From positions 1,108 to 43,166 of the forward strand of contig DDMS01000055.1 of assembly GCA_002340765.1 (NCBI GenBank): DNA of 42,059 nucleotides. The letters run 5' to 3'. The notes beneath the pieces are model-generated. The model was not told where the DNA came from. It worked only from the letters and a program-made list of their open reading frames with translations, and ran no database searches. A program made the translations under genes and the position numbers. The stretch comes from Flavobacteriaceae bacterium UBA2540. GTDB taxonomy: Bacteria; Bacteroidota; Bacteroidia; Flavobacteriales; Flavobacteriaceae. Shown here in pieces: positions 25,245 to 32,228 of this stretch. Position 1 is the stretch's first letter; each line of letters starts with the position of its first letter.

Positions 25245-26398
25245 TTCGCAATCACTCTAATTGTTTCTTTCACTTTTTGAGCAATTTCTCTTGCTTTTTC
25301 AATGTCTTTATTGACAATCGTTACATGTCCCATTTTGCGAAATGGTCTTGTTTCTTTTTTTCCGTAAATATGAGGAGTTACACCAGGAATTTTTAAAACT
25401 TCTTCAATATTTTTGTAAAAAACTTGTCCAGAAAAACCTTCTTCACCTACCAAATTCACCATAATTCCGGCAACTTTACTTTCGGTATTTCCCAAAGGAA
25501 GATTTAATATTGATCGTAAATGTTGTTCAAATTGATTGGTATAACTCGCTTCTATAGAATAATGACCAGAATTGTGTGGTCTTGGCGCTACTTCATTTAC
25601 CAAAATTTCATCATTGGTTGTTTGAAACATTTCAATCGCCAATAAGCCAATAAAATCCAAATTATTGACAACTTTCAAAGCAACTTCTTGTGCTTTTTTT
25701 GCCACGGATTCCTCAATTCTTGCTGGGCAAATTACATATTCAACTTGATTTGCTTCAGGATGAAACTCCATCTCAACAACAGGATAGGTAGTTGTTTCGC
25801 CATTTTTATTTCGGGCAACAATAACAGCCAATTCGTTTTTGAATGGAATTAATAGTTCAGTTATACATTCAACATTTGGTAAGTTTTCTAAATCAGCAAA
25901 ACTTCTTACAATTTTAACCCCATTTCCATCATATCCAAAACGCGCTGCTTTCCAAACAAATGGAAATATTAGAATATCATTCTCTATACTATGATGCAAT
26001 TCTTCAAGATAAGCAAAATAAGAAAAAGGTGCTGTTGGAATTTTATGATCGATATAAAAATCCTTTTGCTTTGCTTTACTTTGAATAATTCGCAAATTTT
26101 CGGGCTTTGGAAAAATTGGCAAACCCTCTTTTTCAAGTTGTTCAAGCGCTTCAATATTTACATTTTCGATTTCAATTGTCAATAAATCAACTGTTTTTCC
26201 GAAATTATAAACAGCTTCAAAATCAAGCAAATCTCCTAATTCAAAACGATTACAAATTTGTGCACAAGGTGCATTTTTATTACTATCTAAAATAGCCGTT
26301 TGAATATCAAATTTGTGCGTTTCAGCCAATAGCATTTTTCCTAACTGACCTCCGCCAAGAACGCCCAAAGTAAAATTGGATGAGAAATAATTTTTCAA
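25241..26398 (-). CDS. purK: N5-carboxyaminoimidazole ribonucleotide synthase PurK
   Basis: This 385-residue ATP-grasp enzyme carboxylates AIR using bicarbonate and ATP. The N-terminal pre-ATP-grasp domain begins TLGVLGGGQLGKMLLAETHK. The ATP-grasp core holds FPFVWKAARFGYDGNGVKIV (FVWKAARFGYDG is the usual VLKTxxGGYDGKG region, here divergent), FKNELAVIVARN and EVAPRPHNSGHYSIEA. The C-terminus contains PGVTPHIYGKKETRPFRKMG. Length is normal. It has its own -7 element at 26421-26428 and leads the purK, RhuM-like, purE, M3 peptidase run. Confidence 0.95.
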   Translation of the reverse strand: MKNYFSSNFTLGVLGGGQLGKMLLAETHKFDIQTAILDSNKNAPCAQICNRFELGDLLDFEAVYNFGKTVDLLTIEIENVNIEALEQLEKEGLPIFPKPENLRIIQSKAKQKDFYIDHKIPTAPFSYFAYLEELHHSIENDILIFPFVWKAARFGYDGNGVKIVRSFADLENLPNVECITELLIPFKNELAVIVARNKNGETTTYPVVEMEFHPEANQVEYVICPARIEESVAKKAQEVALKVVNNLDFIGLLAIEMFQTTNDEILVNEVAPRPHNSGHYSIEASYTNQFEQHLRSILNLPLGNTESKVAGIMVNLVGEEGFSGQVFYKNIEEVLKIPGVTPHIYGKKETRPFRKMGHVTIVNKDIEKAREIAQKVKETIRVIAK

Positions 26399-26420
26399 TT
26401 TATAACTTATTTTGTTTCTA

Positions 26421-26428
26421 CAAAAATA
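26421..26428 (-). promoter_or_regulatory. -7 promoter element of purK
   Basis: On the minus strand this reads TATTTTTG, an exact TAnnTTTG, giving a predicted leader of about 18 nt to the ATG at 26398. Confidence 0.6.
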
Positions 26429-26448
26429 AACATCTTATAGCTAAGAAA

Positions 26449-26868
26449 CTATTTAAAACTAATGATTTGAAGCGTGCTGCCATTTTTTATAACACGATAT
26501 TCAATGGCAGGACATTCAAATCCATTGGTTTGGGGCGATCCACCAAAATCAACACTATAAACGCTTTTATCACAAGTACATTTTAATACTCTATTTTCAA
26601 AAATCATTGGTGAATTACAATCATTTACAGGACATAATTTATCAAAAGCTACGAATTCAGTTCCATTTTTATTGAACAATAAAATGCCTTTGTTTCCTCC
26701 AACAATTTCAGCAAATCCACCAGGAGTTTGCACATTTATAAGTTCAGGATTGTTTAAATCTCTTAAAATATTTAAAGGTAAAGTCTGGATGCAATTTTGC
26801 AGATTTATTGAATCTGAGCAATTTACAAATAAACAAAACCCAAATATAAAAGTTAGTTTTCGAATCAT
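26449..26868 (-). CDS. Rieske-fold lipoprotein lacking the histidine ligands
   Basis: This 139-residue putative lipoprotein has an N-terminal signal ending LFVNC, with the lipobox cysteine at about residue 17. The rest has the Rieske layout: GILLFNKNGTEFVAFDKLCP, then VLKCTCDKSVYSVDFGGSP. True Rieske proteins bind 2Fe-2S through CxH and CxxH. Here the sites read CPVNDC and CTCD, so both histidines are missing (V and D instead) and only cysteines remain. I recall similar His-less lipoproteins in other Flavobacteriaceae, but the function is unknown. It lies between purK and the divergent greA. Confidence 0.7.
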   Translation of the reverse strand: MIRKLTFIFGFCLFVNCSDSINLQNCIQTLPLNILRDLNNPELINVQTPGGFAEIVGGNKGILLFNKNGTEFVAFDKLCPVNDCNSPMIFENRVLKCTCDKSVYSVDFGGSPQTNGFECPAIEYRVIKNGSTLQIISFK

Positions 26869-26916
26869 CTTTTAAAGACTGTGGTATCAAAACGATGCCA
26901 AGTTACAAATATTTTG

Positions 26917-26924
26917 TATATTTG
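26917..26924 (+). promoter_or_regulatory. -7 promoter element of greA
   Basis: This reads TATATTTG, an exact TAnnTTTG. The predicted start is near 26929, immediately ahead of the hairpin at 26932. Confidence 0.6.
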
Positions 26925-26931
26925 TTTCACT

Positions 26932-26962
26932 ATCTCATTCCTATTAAGGCAATGAGATTTTT
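26932..26962 (+). promoter_or_regulatory. hairpin in the greA leader, attenuator-like
   Basis: ATCTCATT (26932-26939) pairs perfectly with AATGAGAT (26951-26958). The stem extends through CCT/AGG with one bulged C and an ATTA loop. A run of five T follows at 26958-26962, 14 nt before the ATG. It would sit at the very 5' end of the greA transcript. It could be an attenuator or a 5' stabilising structure. Confidence 0.45.
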
Positions 26963-26976
26963 AAATTTAAGAAACT

Positions 26977-27450
26977 ATGAGTAACATATCTTATTATTCG
27001 CCAGAAGGATTAAAAAAATTGAAAGATGAATTGCTTCATTTAGAGCAAGTGGAGCGACCAAGAGTTACCCAAGAAATTGCAGATGCAAGAGATAAAGGGG
27101 ATTTGAGTGAAAATGCAGAATATCATGCTGCAAAAGAAGAGCAATCTCATTTAGAAACGAAAATTGCGAAATTGAAAAACGTAATTTCGAATGCTCGTAT
27201 TTTGGATGAAAGTCAATTAGACTCCTCAAAAATATTGATCCACTCAAAGGTGAAAATTAAAAATGTTGCCAACAAAATGGAATTTTCTTACACACTTGTT
27301 GCAGATTCTGAAACAGATGTTCGTAATGGAAAACTTTCGGTGAAATCGCCAATTGGTCAAGGATTATTGGGGAAAGAAGTAGGAGAAATTGCCGAGATTA
27401 AAGTTCCAAATGGCATTATGAAGTTCGAAATTATCGAAATTTCGAGATAA
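26977..27450 (+). CDS. greA: transcription elongation factor GreA
   Basis: This 157-residue factor binds the RNA polymerase secondary channel and stimulates cleavage of backtracked RNA. The N-terminal coiled coil runs from LKKLKDELLHLEQVERPRV to KIAKLKNVISNARILDESQ. The acidic tip is DKGDLSENAEYHAAKEEQ near residues 41-58. The C-terminal FKBP-like domain contains KVKIKNVANKMEFSYTLV and SPIGQGLLGKEVGE. Length is the family norm. It has its own promoter and a hairpin leader. Confidence 0.97.
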   Translation: MSNISYYSPEGLKKLKDELLHLEQVERPRVTQEIADARDKGDLSENAEYHAAKEEQSHLETKIAKLKNVISNARILDESQLDSSKILIHSKVKIKNVANKMEFSYTLVADSETDVRNGKLSVKSPIGQGLLGKEVGEIAEIKVPNGIMKFEIIEISR

Positions 27451-27545
27451 CTGAGTTCAAAACTTTAGGTTTAGAATTCAAAGTTGAAAAAAATTTATTA
27501 AAAACCAAACTACTGTCTAACGTCTAAAGACTAAATTCTAAATAA

Positions 27546-27938
27546 ATGAGTATCTTTACAAAAATCATAAACGGAGAAATTCCTTGTTATAAAATCGCAG
27601 AAAATGACGAGTTTATTTCATTTTTAGACATCAATCCGAATGTAAAAGGTCATGCTTTGGTAGTGCCTAAAAGAGAAGAAAACAAGTTGTTTGATTTGTC
27701 AAAAGACGAATACAACTCACTCATGGATTTTTCTTACAGAGTTGCAAAGGCTCTTGAAAAATCAGTTTCTTGTAAAAGAATTGGAATGACCGTTATTGGT
27801 TTGGAAGTTCCACATGTGCATGTGCATTTGATTCCAATTAATGAAATGGCTGATATGCAATTTCAACGAAAAATTAGTTTATCAAAACAGGAATTTGAAG
27901 AGCTAGCTGATCGTATTTCAGCTAATTTTAGGGACTAA
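27546..27938 (+). CDS. HIT family protein
   Basis: This 130-residue histidine-triad nucleotide hydrolase is of the HinT type. It has IFTKIINGEIPCYKIAENDEFISFLDINP at the N-terminus (quoted in part) and the active-site triad HVHVHLIPI near residues 88-96. Such enzymes hydrolyse AMP-lysine or adenosine phosphoramidates; the physiological substrate here is not known. It follows greA by 95 nt, and that gap holds only AT-rich sequence with an imperfect TTCAAAACTTT/AAAGTTGAA inverted repeat. Its last 21 nt overlap the convergent 3' end of the histidine kinase gene. Confidence 0.93.
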   Translation: MSIFTKIINGEIPCYKIAENDEFISFLDINPNVKGHALVVPKREENKLFDLSKDEYNSLMDFSYRVAKALEKSVSCKRIGMTVIGLEVPHVHVHLIPINEMADMQFQRKISLSKQEFEELADRISANFRD

Positions 27939-29069
27939 AATCTCAAAAGTAGTGCCTTTTTCAAGTTCCGATTTTTGGACGAAAATTTTTCCTTTGTGAT
28001 ATTCTTCTACAATCCGTTTAGAAAGAGATAATCCTAAACCCCAACCTCTTTTTTTGGTGGTAAATCCCGGTTTAAAAATCTGGCTGAAAAGTTTTTTGGG
28101 CATTCCTTTTCCTGTATCAGAAATTAATATTCTAATATTTTTTGCTGAATTTTCTATGACTAATGAAACTTCGCCTTTTCCAAGCATGGCATCAATTGCA
28201 TTTTTTATAAGATTTTCTATTACCCAGCCAAAAAGTTCTTCATTTAAAAGCGTTTTAATTTCGGTGTCTGACGAAGAAAAAGAAAAGTAAATTTGCTGAG
28301 AACTTCGTGATTGTAAATAATCAAATGCTTTTTTTGTGACCAACACAACATCTCTTTTTTGTAATTCTGGAATGGAACCAATTTTTGAAAATCGGTTGGC
28401 AATTATATTCAATCTGTGAACATCTTTTTCTATTTCATCTATATAGGTTTCATCTACTTTTTCAGCTTTCAAAATGGCAATCCAACCCAATAAGGATGAC
28501 AATGGAGTGCCAATTTGATGCGCAGTTTCTTTTGCCATTCCTGTCCATAATTTATTGGTTTCTGCAGCTTTGTTCGAACTATAAAAAAGATAAATAACGG
28601 ATAAAAAAAGGACTAAAATTAGGATTAATGCCAATGGATAATAGGTCAATTTTTTTAGCAAATCTGAATCTCGATAGTAAATATATTGCTTGTTTTTTCC
28701 ATCATAACTGATTTCAATTGGCTTGTTTTCTTTTTTCATAATCGCCAGTTGTTCTCTCAAATACAATGGATTTAAAGATTTAATTGAATCCAAATTATTA
28801 GCATAAATAATTTCGTCTTTATCATCCGCCAAAATCATTGGAATACTATTATTGATTGTGATAATTTTGTCTGGAAGAGCAATATTTGAATTCAAATCAG
28901 CCCTAGATAGTTCTTTTTGAGCTTCTGCCAAAATCTCCATTTTGATACGTTCTTCTTGTTTAAATTTTTGGAAAAAAGTATAGGTATTCCATAAAATTAA
29001 AGAAACAATTGCAAACGAAACAGCAATGCTAATTCTCTTAAATAAAATTGGTTGGTTAAAAATATTCAT
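27918..29069 (-). CDS. sensor histidine kinase, orphan
   Basis: This 383-residue membrane kinase has an N-terminal transmembrane helix at about residues 10-26 (RISIAVSFAIVSLILW) and a periplasmic sensor region of roughly 110 residues. A second helix follows (YYPLALILILVLFLSVIYLF). The HisKA segment has the phosphoacceptor in ETAHQIGTPLSSLLGW. The HATPase domain has N box ENLIKNAIDAM, G1 DTGKGMP and G2 GWGLGLSLSKRI. The frame stays open through the promoter to an ATG at 29366. I chose 29069 because a -7 element lies at 29076-29083, just before it. No response regulator is adjacent, so the partner is encoded elsewhere. Confidence 0.9.
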   Translation of the reverse strand: MNIFNQPILFKRISIAVSFAIVSLILWNTYTFFQKFKQEERIKMEILAEAQKELSRADLNSNIALPDKIITINNSIPMILADDKDEIIYANNLDSIKSLNPLYLREQLAIMKKENKPIEISYDGKNKQYIYYRDSDLLKKLTYYPLALILILVLFLSVIYLFYSSNKAAETNKLWTGMAKETAHQIGTPLSSLLGWIAILKAEKVDETYIDEIEKDVHRLNIIANRFSKIGSIPELQKRDVVLVTKKAFDYLQSRSSQQIYFSFSSSDTEIKTLLNEELFGWVIENLIKNAIDAMLGKGEVSLVIENSAKNIRILISDTGKGMPKKLFSQIFKPGFTTKKRGWGLGLSLSKRIVEEYHKGKIFVQKSELEKGTTFEILVPKIS

Positions 29070-29075
29070 AAAAAA

Positions 29076-29083
29076 CAAAGATA
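29076..29083 (-). promoter_or_regulatory. -7 promoter element of the histidine kinase gene
   Basis: On the minus strand this reads TATCTTTG, an exact TAnnTTTG, with 6 nt between it and the ATG at 29069. The predicted leader is 0-2 nt. Confidence 0.6.
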
Positions 29084-29120
29084 AAGTTTTCTTGTAATAA
29101 CTCATTTCAAGATTTGATAG

Positions 29121-29128
29121 TATCTTTA
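29121..29128 (+). promoter_or_regulatory. probable -7 element of the flavin reductase gene
   Basis: This reads TATCTTTA, one mismatch from consensus, with a predicted leader of about 15 nt. It faces away from the kinase promoter 38 nt to the left, forming a compact divergent pair. Confidence 0.4.
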
Positions 29129-29148
29129 AGGCATAAAAATATGAAAAT

Positions 29149-30009
29149 ATGCTTACGATTATTCCCGATGAAATGGAAACAGGAAAATTCCATTCATACC
29201 TTTTAGGAGCTGTTGCACCGAGACCAATTGCTTTTGCAAGCACGATTGATGAAGATGGAAATCCTAATTTATCTCCTTTTAGTTTTTTTAATGTTTTTGG
29301 CTCAAATCCTGCAACATTGATTTTTTCACCCGCAAGAAGAGTGAGAGGAAATACTACAAAACACACTCTAGATAATGTTTTAGCAACTAAAGAAGTTGTG
29401 ATAAACGTGGTGAATTATGATATGGTGCAGCAAATGTCTTTGAGTAGCACAGAATATCCAAAAGGTGTCAATGAATTTATAAAAGCAGGTTTTACAATGC
29501 TAAAATCCGAAGAAATAAAACCTTTTAGAGTGGCAGAATCTCCAGTGCAATTTGAGTGTATTGTAAAAGATGTGATCTTTACTGGTTGTGAAGGAGGAGC
29601 TGGAAATTTAATTATTTGTGAAGTTTTAAAAATGCATATTTCTGAAGCTGTTTTGGATGAAAATGGCGAAATTGATCAACATAAAATTGATTTGGTTGCA
29701 AGAGCTGGAGGCAATTATTATTCACGAGCAAAAGATGGTTTTTTTGAAATTCCAAAACCGATTTCAACACTTGGAATTGGGGTTGACAATATTCCTTCAG
29801 AAATTAGAAATAGTATCATTTTAACAGGAAATGATCTGGGAATGTTAGGAAATGTTGCTCAAATGCCTTCAAAAGAGACTGTTGATAACTTTGGGAAAGA
29901 ACATCCTCAATTTATTGGGTTAGAAACCACAAAAAAACATATTTTTGCAAGAGAGTTTTTAAAAAATAATCACATTGAAAGTGCTTGGAATGTACTTTTG
30001 TTAAATTAA
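29149..30009 (+). CDS. flavin reductase family protein (FMN-binding split barrel)
   Basis: This 286-residue protein has the DIM6/NTAB flavin-reductase-like domain in its N-terminal two thirds. Landmarks are LGAVAPRPIAFASTIDEDGN, NLSPFSFFNVFGSNPATLIF, TTKHTLDNVLATKEVVINVV and FECIVKDVIFTG. This fold binds FMN and often reduces free flavin, but many members have other roles, so the substrate is open. The extra C-terminal 90 residues (IPSEIRNSIILTGNDLGML) are seen in a longer subgroup. It is followed after 10 nt by the DUF3127 gene and probably co-transcribed with it. Confidence 0.85.
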   Translation: MLTIIPDEMETGKFHSYLLGAVAPRPIAFASTIDEDGNPNLSPFSFFNVFGSNPATLIFSPARRVRGNTTKHTLDNVLATKEVVINVVNYDMVQQMSLSSTEYPKGVNEFIKAGFTMLKSEEIKPFRVAESPVQFECIVKDVIFTGCEGGAGNLIICEVLKMHISEAVLDENGEIDQHKIDLVARAGGNYYSRAKDGFFEIPKPISTLGIGVDNIPSEIRNSIILTGNDLGMLGNVAQMPSKETVDNFGKEHPQFIGLETTKKHIFAREFLKNNHIESAWNVLLLN

Positions 30010-30019
30010 AAAAAATATT

Positions 30020-30397
30020 ATGGAAGTTATTGGAAAAATAAAATTGATAGGAGACGTTCAAGCGTTAGGTTCAGCTGGATTTAGAAAAAGAGAATTGGTT
30101 GTCACTACAGATGAGCAATACCCACAAATGATTATGGTTGAATTTCTGCAAGATAAAGTAGATTTATTAAACAATTATACTGTGGGGCAAGATGTAAAAG
30201 TATCTATCAATTTACGAGGTAGAGAATGGATCAATCCACAAGGTGAAGCAAAATATTTTAATTCTATCAATGGTTGGAGAATAGAGAGTTTCGCTCAAGC
30301 TTCTTCAAATGCACAAAATTTACCTCCTGTTGATCAGTTTCAAAAAGCAGCAACTAATTTCACTCAAGAAGAGCCTGAAGATGATTTGCCTTTTTAA
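30020..30397 (+). CDS. DUF3127 protein, probable OB-fold
   Basis: This 125-residue protein of the Bacteroidota-specific DUF3127 type has GKIKLIGDVQALGSAGFRKR at the N-terminus. QMIMVEFLQDKVDLLNNYTV and VKVSINLRGREW follow in the core, with a disordered, acidic tail ending EEPEDDLPF. The core plus acidic DDLPF-like tail recalls single-stranded DNA-binding proteins, whose C-terminal DDxPF motif recruits partners. That parallel is inference. It lies 10 nt downstream of the flavin reductase gene and is followed by a terminator hairpin. Confidence 0.8.
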   Translation: MEVIGKIKLIGDVQALGSAGFRKRELVVTTDEQYPQMIMVEFLQDKVDLLNNYTVGQDVKVSINLRGREWINPQGEAKYFNSINGWRIESFAQASSNAQNLPPVDQFQKAATNFTQEEPEDDLPF

Positions 30398-30430
30398 TTT
30401 TTAGAAATTAGAGAAAAGAATAAAGATAAT

Positions 30431-30456
30431 AGAGTTAAAAATGACTCTCTTTTTTT
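30431..30456 (+). terminator. rho-independent terminator after DUF3127
   Basis: The arms AGAGT (30431-30435) and ACTCT (30444-30448) pair around an 8-nt loop and are followed by a seven-T run, so it reads as a terminator on the plus strand. Confidence 0.65.
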
Positions 30457-30490
30457 ATTTTTATAAATCTGAGCTTTCTAAAAATCTAAT

Positions 30491-30730
30491 TTATGCTTCT
30501 TTTTTAGGCATTGGACCTCTCAAATGAATAATCAATCCATTGAGAAAATTTCTTAAAAATTGATCTCCACATTCCACATATTTTGGATGATCTTCATTTC
30601 TGAAAATGGCACCAATTTCTCCCTTTGTTACTTTAAAATCAACCAAAGCACAAATCTCAATAATATCAGAATCTCGCAATTTGTTCGCAACTCTTAGTTT
30701 TTTAAAAATATCATTATTTGATAATCCCAT
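30491..30730 (-). CDS. DUF1456 protein, single-repeat form
   Basis: This 79-residue protein matches one copy of the DUF1456 (YehS-like) repeat: MGLSNNDIFKKLRVANKLRD, then CALVDFKVTKGEIGAIFRNE, then CGDQFLRNFLNGLIIHLRGP. Proteobacterial members have two such repeats in about 150 residues; this has one. The function is unknown. It lies 20 nt downstream of the VTT membrane protein on the same strand and may be co-transcribed with it. Confidence 0.8.
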   Translation of the reverse strand: MGLSNNDIFKKLRVANKLRDSDIIEICALVDFKVTKGEIGAIFRNEDHPKYVECGDQFLRNFLNGLIIHLRGPMPKKEA

Positions 30731-30750
30731 AGTGTCAAAAATACGTTTTT

Positions 30751-31374
30751 TTAATTAACTACTTGAAAAATTGCCCAAGCATAAATCGCAAAACGCGCAA
30801 ACCTGAATAATCCATAAAAAGCGACATTTTTAAATGGATATTTGATCATTCCTGCTGTGATGCATGCAATCGAAAAAGGCAAGGGTAATAATGCGCCAAC
30901 CAAAATTAAAATTCCTCCCCATTTGCGGGTATTTTTTAGATTATTCTCCATTTTTACCTCCAAATATATTTTTAATGACTCGATTTTCAGAGTCATCTTT
31001 CCAATAAAATAAGAAATCAACCCTCCAAAATAAGAAAATGTTGCTAGAAAAAATAAATTCAACATGGGTGTATCTGTTTTTTTTGTCCAAGCAATAAAAA
31101 TTTCTGGAGGAACCAATCCAAACAATGTTTCTGAAATAAAAAAGGCAATCAAAATTCCAATTCTTGAAAAAGTTTCGGTCATGTTTTGCAAAGCCTCATT
31201 GATATTGAAAACATATTTATTGACCAAAAAAACTAGTAAAACAACCCCAAGAATTGGTAAAAATGCTTTTTTTATACTCGTCCAAACAAACAAATAAAAT
31301 CCAGTTCTATGAAAATAATGGTGCATTAGCTTTGCACGATGTGAATTTGTTTTTTTCTTTTTTAGATATTTCAT
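30751..31374 (-). CDS. VTT/DedA-like membrane protein
   Basis: This 207-residue multi-helix membrane protein has a basic cytoplasmic start (MKYLKKKKTNSHRAK). Hydrophobic segments include FLPILGVVLLVFLV, GILIAFFISETLFGLVPPE, FFLATFSYFGGLISYFIGK and GGILILVGALLPLPFSIAC. The SETLFGLVPPE...FSYFGGLISYFIG layout fits the VTT (SNARE-associated/DedA) group, whose DedA members are linked to lipid flipping. I rate the assignment as probable. The frame opens at an ATG at 31443, but the -7 element TACTTTTG at 31407-31414 lies between the two starts, so 31374 is chosen. Confidence 0.75.
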   Translation of the reverse strand: MKYLKKKKTNSHRAKLMHHYFHRTGFYLFVWTSIKKAFLPILGVVLLVFLVNKYVFNINEALQNMTETFSRIGILIAFFISETLFGLVPPEIFIAWTKKTDTPMLNLFFLATFSYFGGLISYFIGKMTLKIESLKIYLEVKMENNLKNTRKWGGILILVGALLPLPFSIACITAGMIKYPFKNVAFYGLFRFARFAIYAWAIFQVVN

Positions 31375-31406
31375 AGATTGTTTAAAAAAAAATTTAAAAA
31401 GGAACA

Positions 31407-31414
31407 CAAAAGTA
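31407..31414 (-). promoter_or_regulatory. -7 promoter element of the VTT membrane protein gene
   Basis: On the minus strand this reads TACTTTTG, an exact TAnnTTTG, with a predicted leader of about 28 nt before the ATG at 31374. Confidence 0.55.
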
Positions 31415-31513
31415 CTCACAATCTTTGTGCTAATCGTAATCATTTGAAAGATTAACTCTTTTTTAAAATTTCAAAATTTATGACTTCCCTATTTTTTCAA
31501 TTTTCATAATTTG

Positions 31514-31521
31514 TACATTTG
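31514..31521 (+). promoter_or_regulatory. -7 promoter element of aat
   Basis: This reads TACATTTG, an exact TAnnTTTG. Only 4 nt separate it from the ATG at 31526, the same geometry as era, predicting a leaderless mRNA. Confidence 0.65.
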
Positions 31522-31525
31522 AAAA

Positions 31526-32179
31526 ATGTTGTGGTTAACCGAAAAAATAGCATTTCCTCCTTATGAAAACACTTCAAGAGAAGGAATTATCGCTTTAGGT
31601 GGTGATTTATCTTCAGAAAGATTGATGTTTGCATACAAAAAAGGAATTTTTCCATGGTTCTCTAAAGGAGATCCAATTGTATGGTATTGTCCCAAAAAAC
31701 GAATGGTTTTGTTTCCAAATGAATTGAAAATTTCAAGATCAATGGCAAAAATCATTCAGAGAAATGAGTATATCATAACTGAAAATACTGCTTTTAAGGA
31801 AGTTATTTTCAACTGCAAAAACATTAGAAGAAAAGGCGAATTCGGAACTTGGATCACTGATGAAATGGAGCAGGCTTTCATCAATTTACACCAAAAAGGA
31901 ATTGCAAAATCAATTGAAATTTGGCGAATTTCAGAAGATTCAACGTATCAAAAAGAATTGGTTGGAGGTTTGTATGGTATTGAAATGAACCAAATTTTTT
32001 GTGGCGAAAGCATGTTTAGCAAAGTGCCAAATGCCTCAAAAATAGCTTTTATTTATTTGGCAAAAAGCAACAAATATGCTTTGATTGACTGTCAAATGTA
32101 TAACAATCATTTGGCAAGTTTGGGCGCTAAAGAAATTGATCGAAGTGATTTTTTAAACCTTCTAGAAAAATACCAATAA
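31526..32179 (+). CDS. aat: leucyl/phenylalanyl-tRNA--protein transferase
   Basis: This 217-residue enzyme adds Leu or Phe from tRNA to proteins with N-terminal Arg or Lys, marking them for Clp degradation (the bacterial N-end rule). The family pattern is clear: IAFPPYENTSREGIIALGGD, LMFAYKKGIFPWFS, PIVWYCPKKRMVLFP, GTWITDEMEQAFINLH, LVGGLYGIEMNQIFCGESMF and YALIDCQMYNNHLASLGAKE. Length is within the normal range. It is convergent with tsf and separated from it by a hairpin terminator. clpS and clpA are not in the window. Confidence 0.96.
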   Translation: MLWLTEKIAFPPYENTSREGIIALGGDLSSERLMFAYKKGIFPWFSKGDPIVWYCPKKRMVLFPNELKISRSMAKIIQRNEYIITENTAFKEVIFNCKNIRRKGEFGTWITDEMEQAFINLHQKGIAKSIEIWRISEDSTYQKELVGGLYGIEMNQIFCGESMFSKVPNASKIAFIYLAKSNKYALIDCQMYNNHLASLGAKEIDRSDFLNLLEKYQ

Positions 32180-32182
32180 AAA

Positions 32183-32205
32183 AACCTCGCCTTTTGAACG
32201 AGGTT
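32183..32205. terminator. terminator between aat and tsf
   Basis: AACCTCG (32183-32189) and CGAGGTT (32199-32205) form a perfect 7-bp stem. On the minus strand the stem is followed by a seven-T run, making a strong terminator for tsf. On the plus strand the tail is weaker (ATGTATTT), but it may also end aat. Confidence 0.8.
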
Positions 32206-32228
32206 ATGTATTTAAATTTTAGAAATAA

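Noticed and set aside
29070..29366. Histidine kinase frame open to 29366
   Set aside because: The extension runs through both divergent promoters and into the flavin reductase gene. An exact -7 element lies just before the ATG at 29069.
31375..31443. VTT membrane protein starting at 31443
   Set aside because: The -7 element at 31407-31414 lies between the two starts, favouring 31374.
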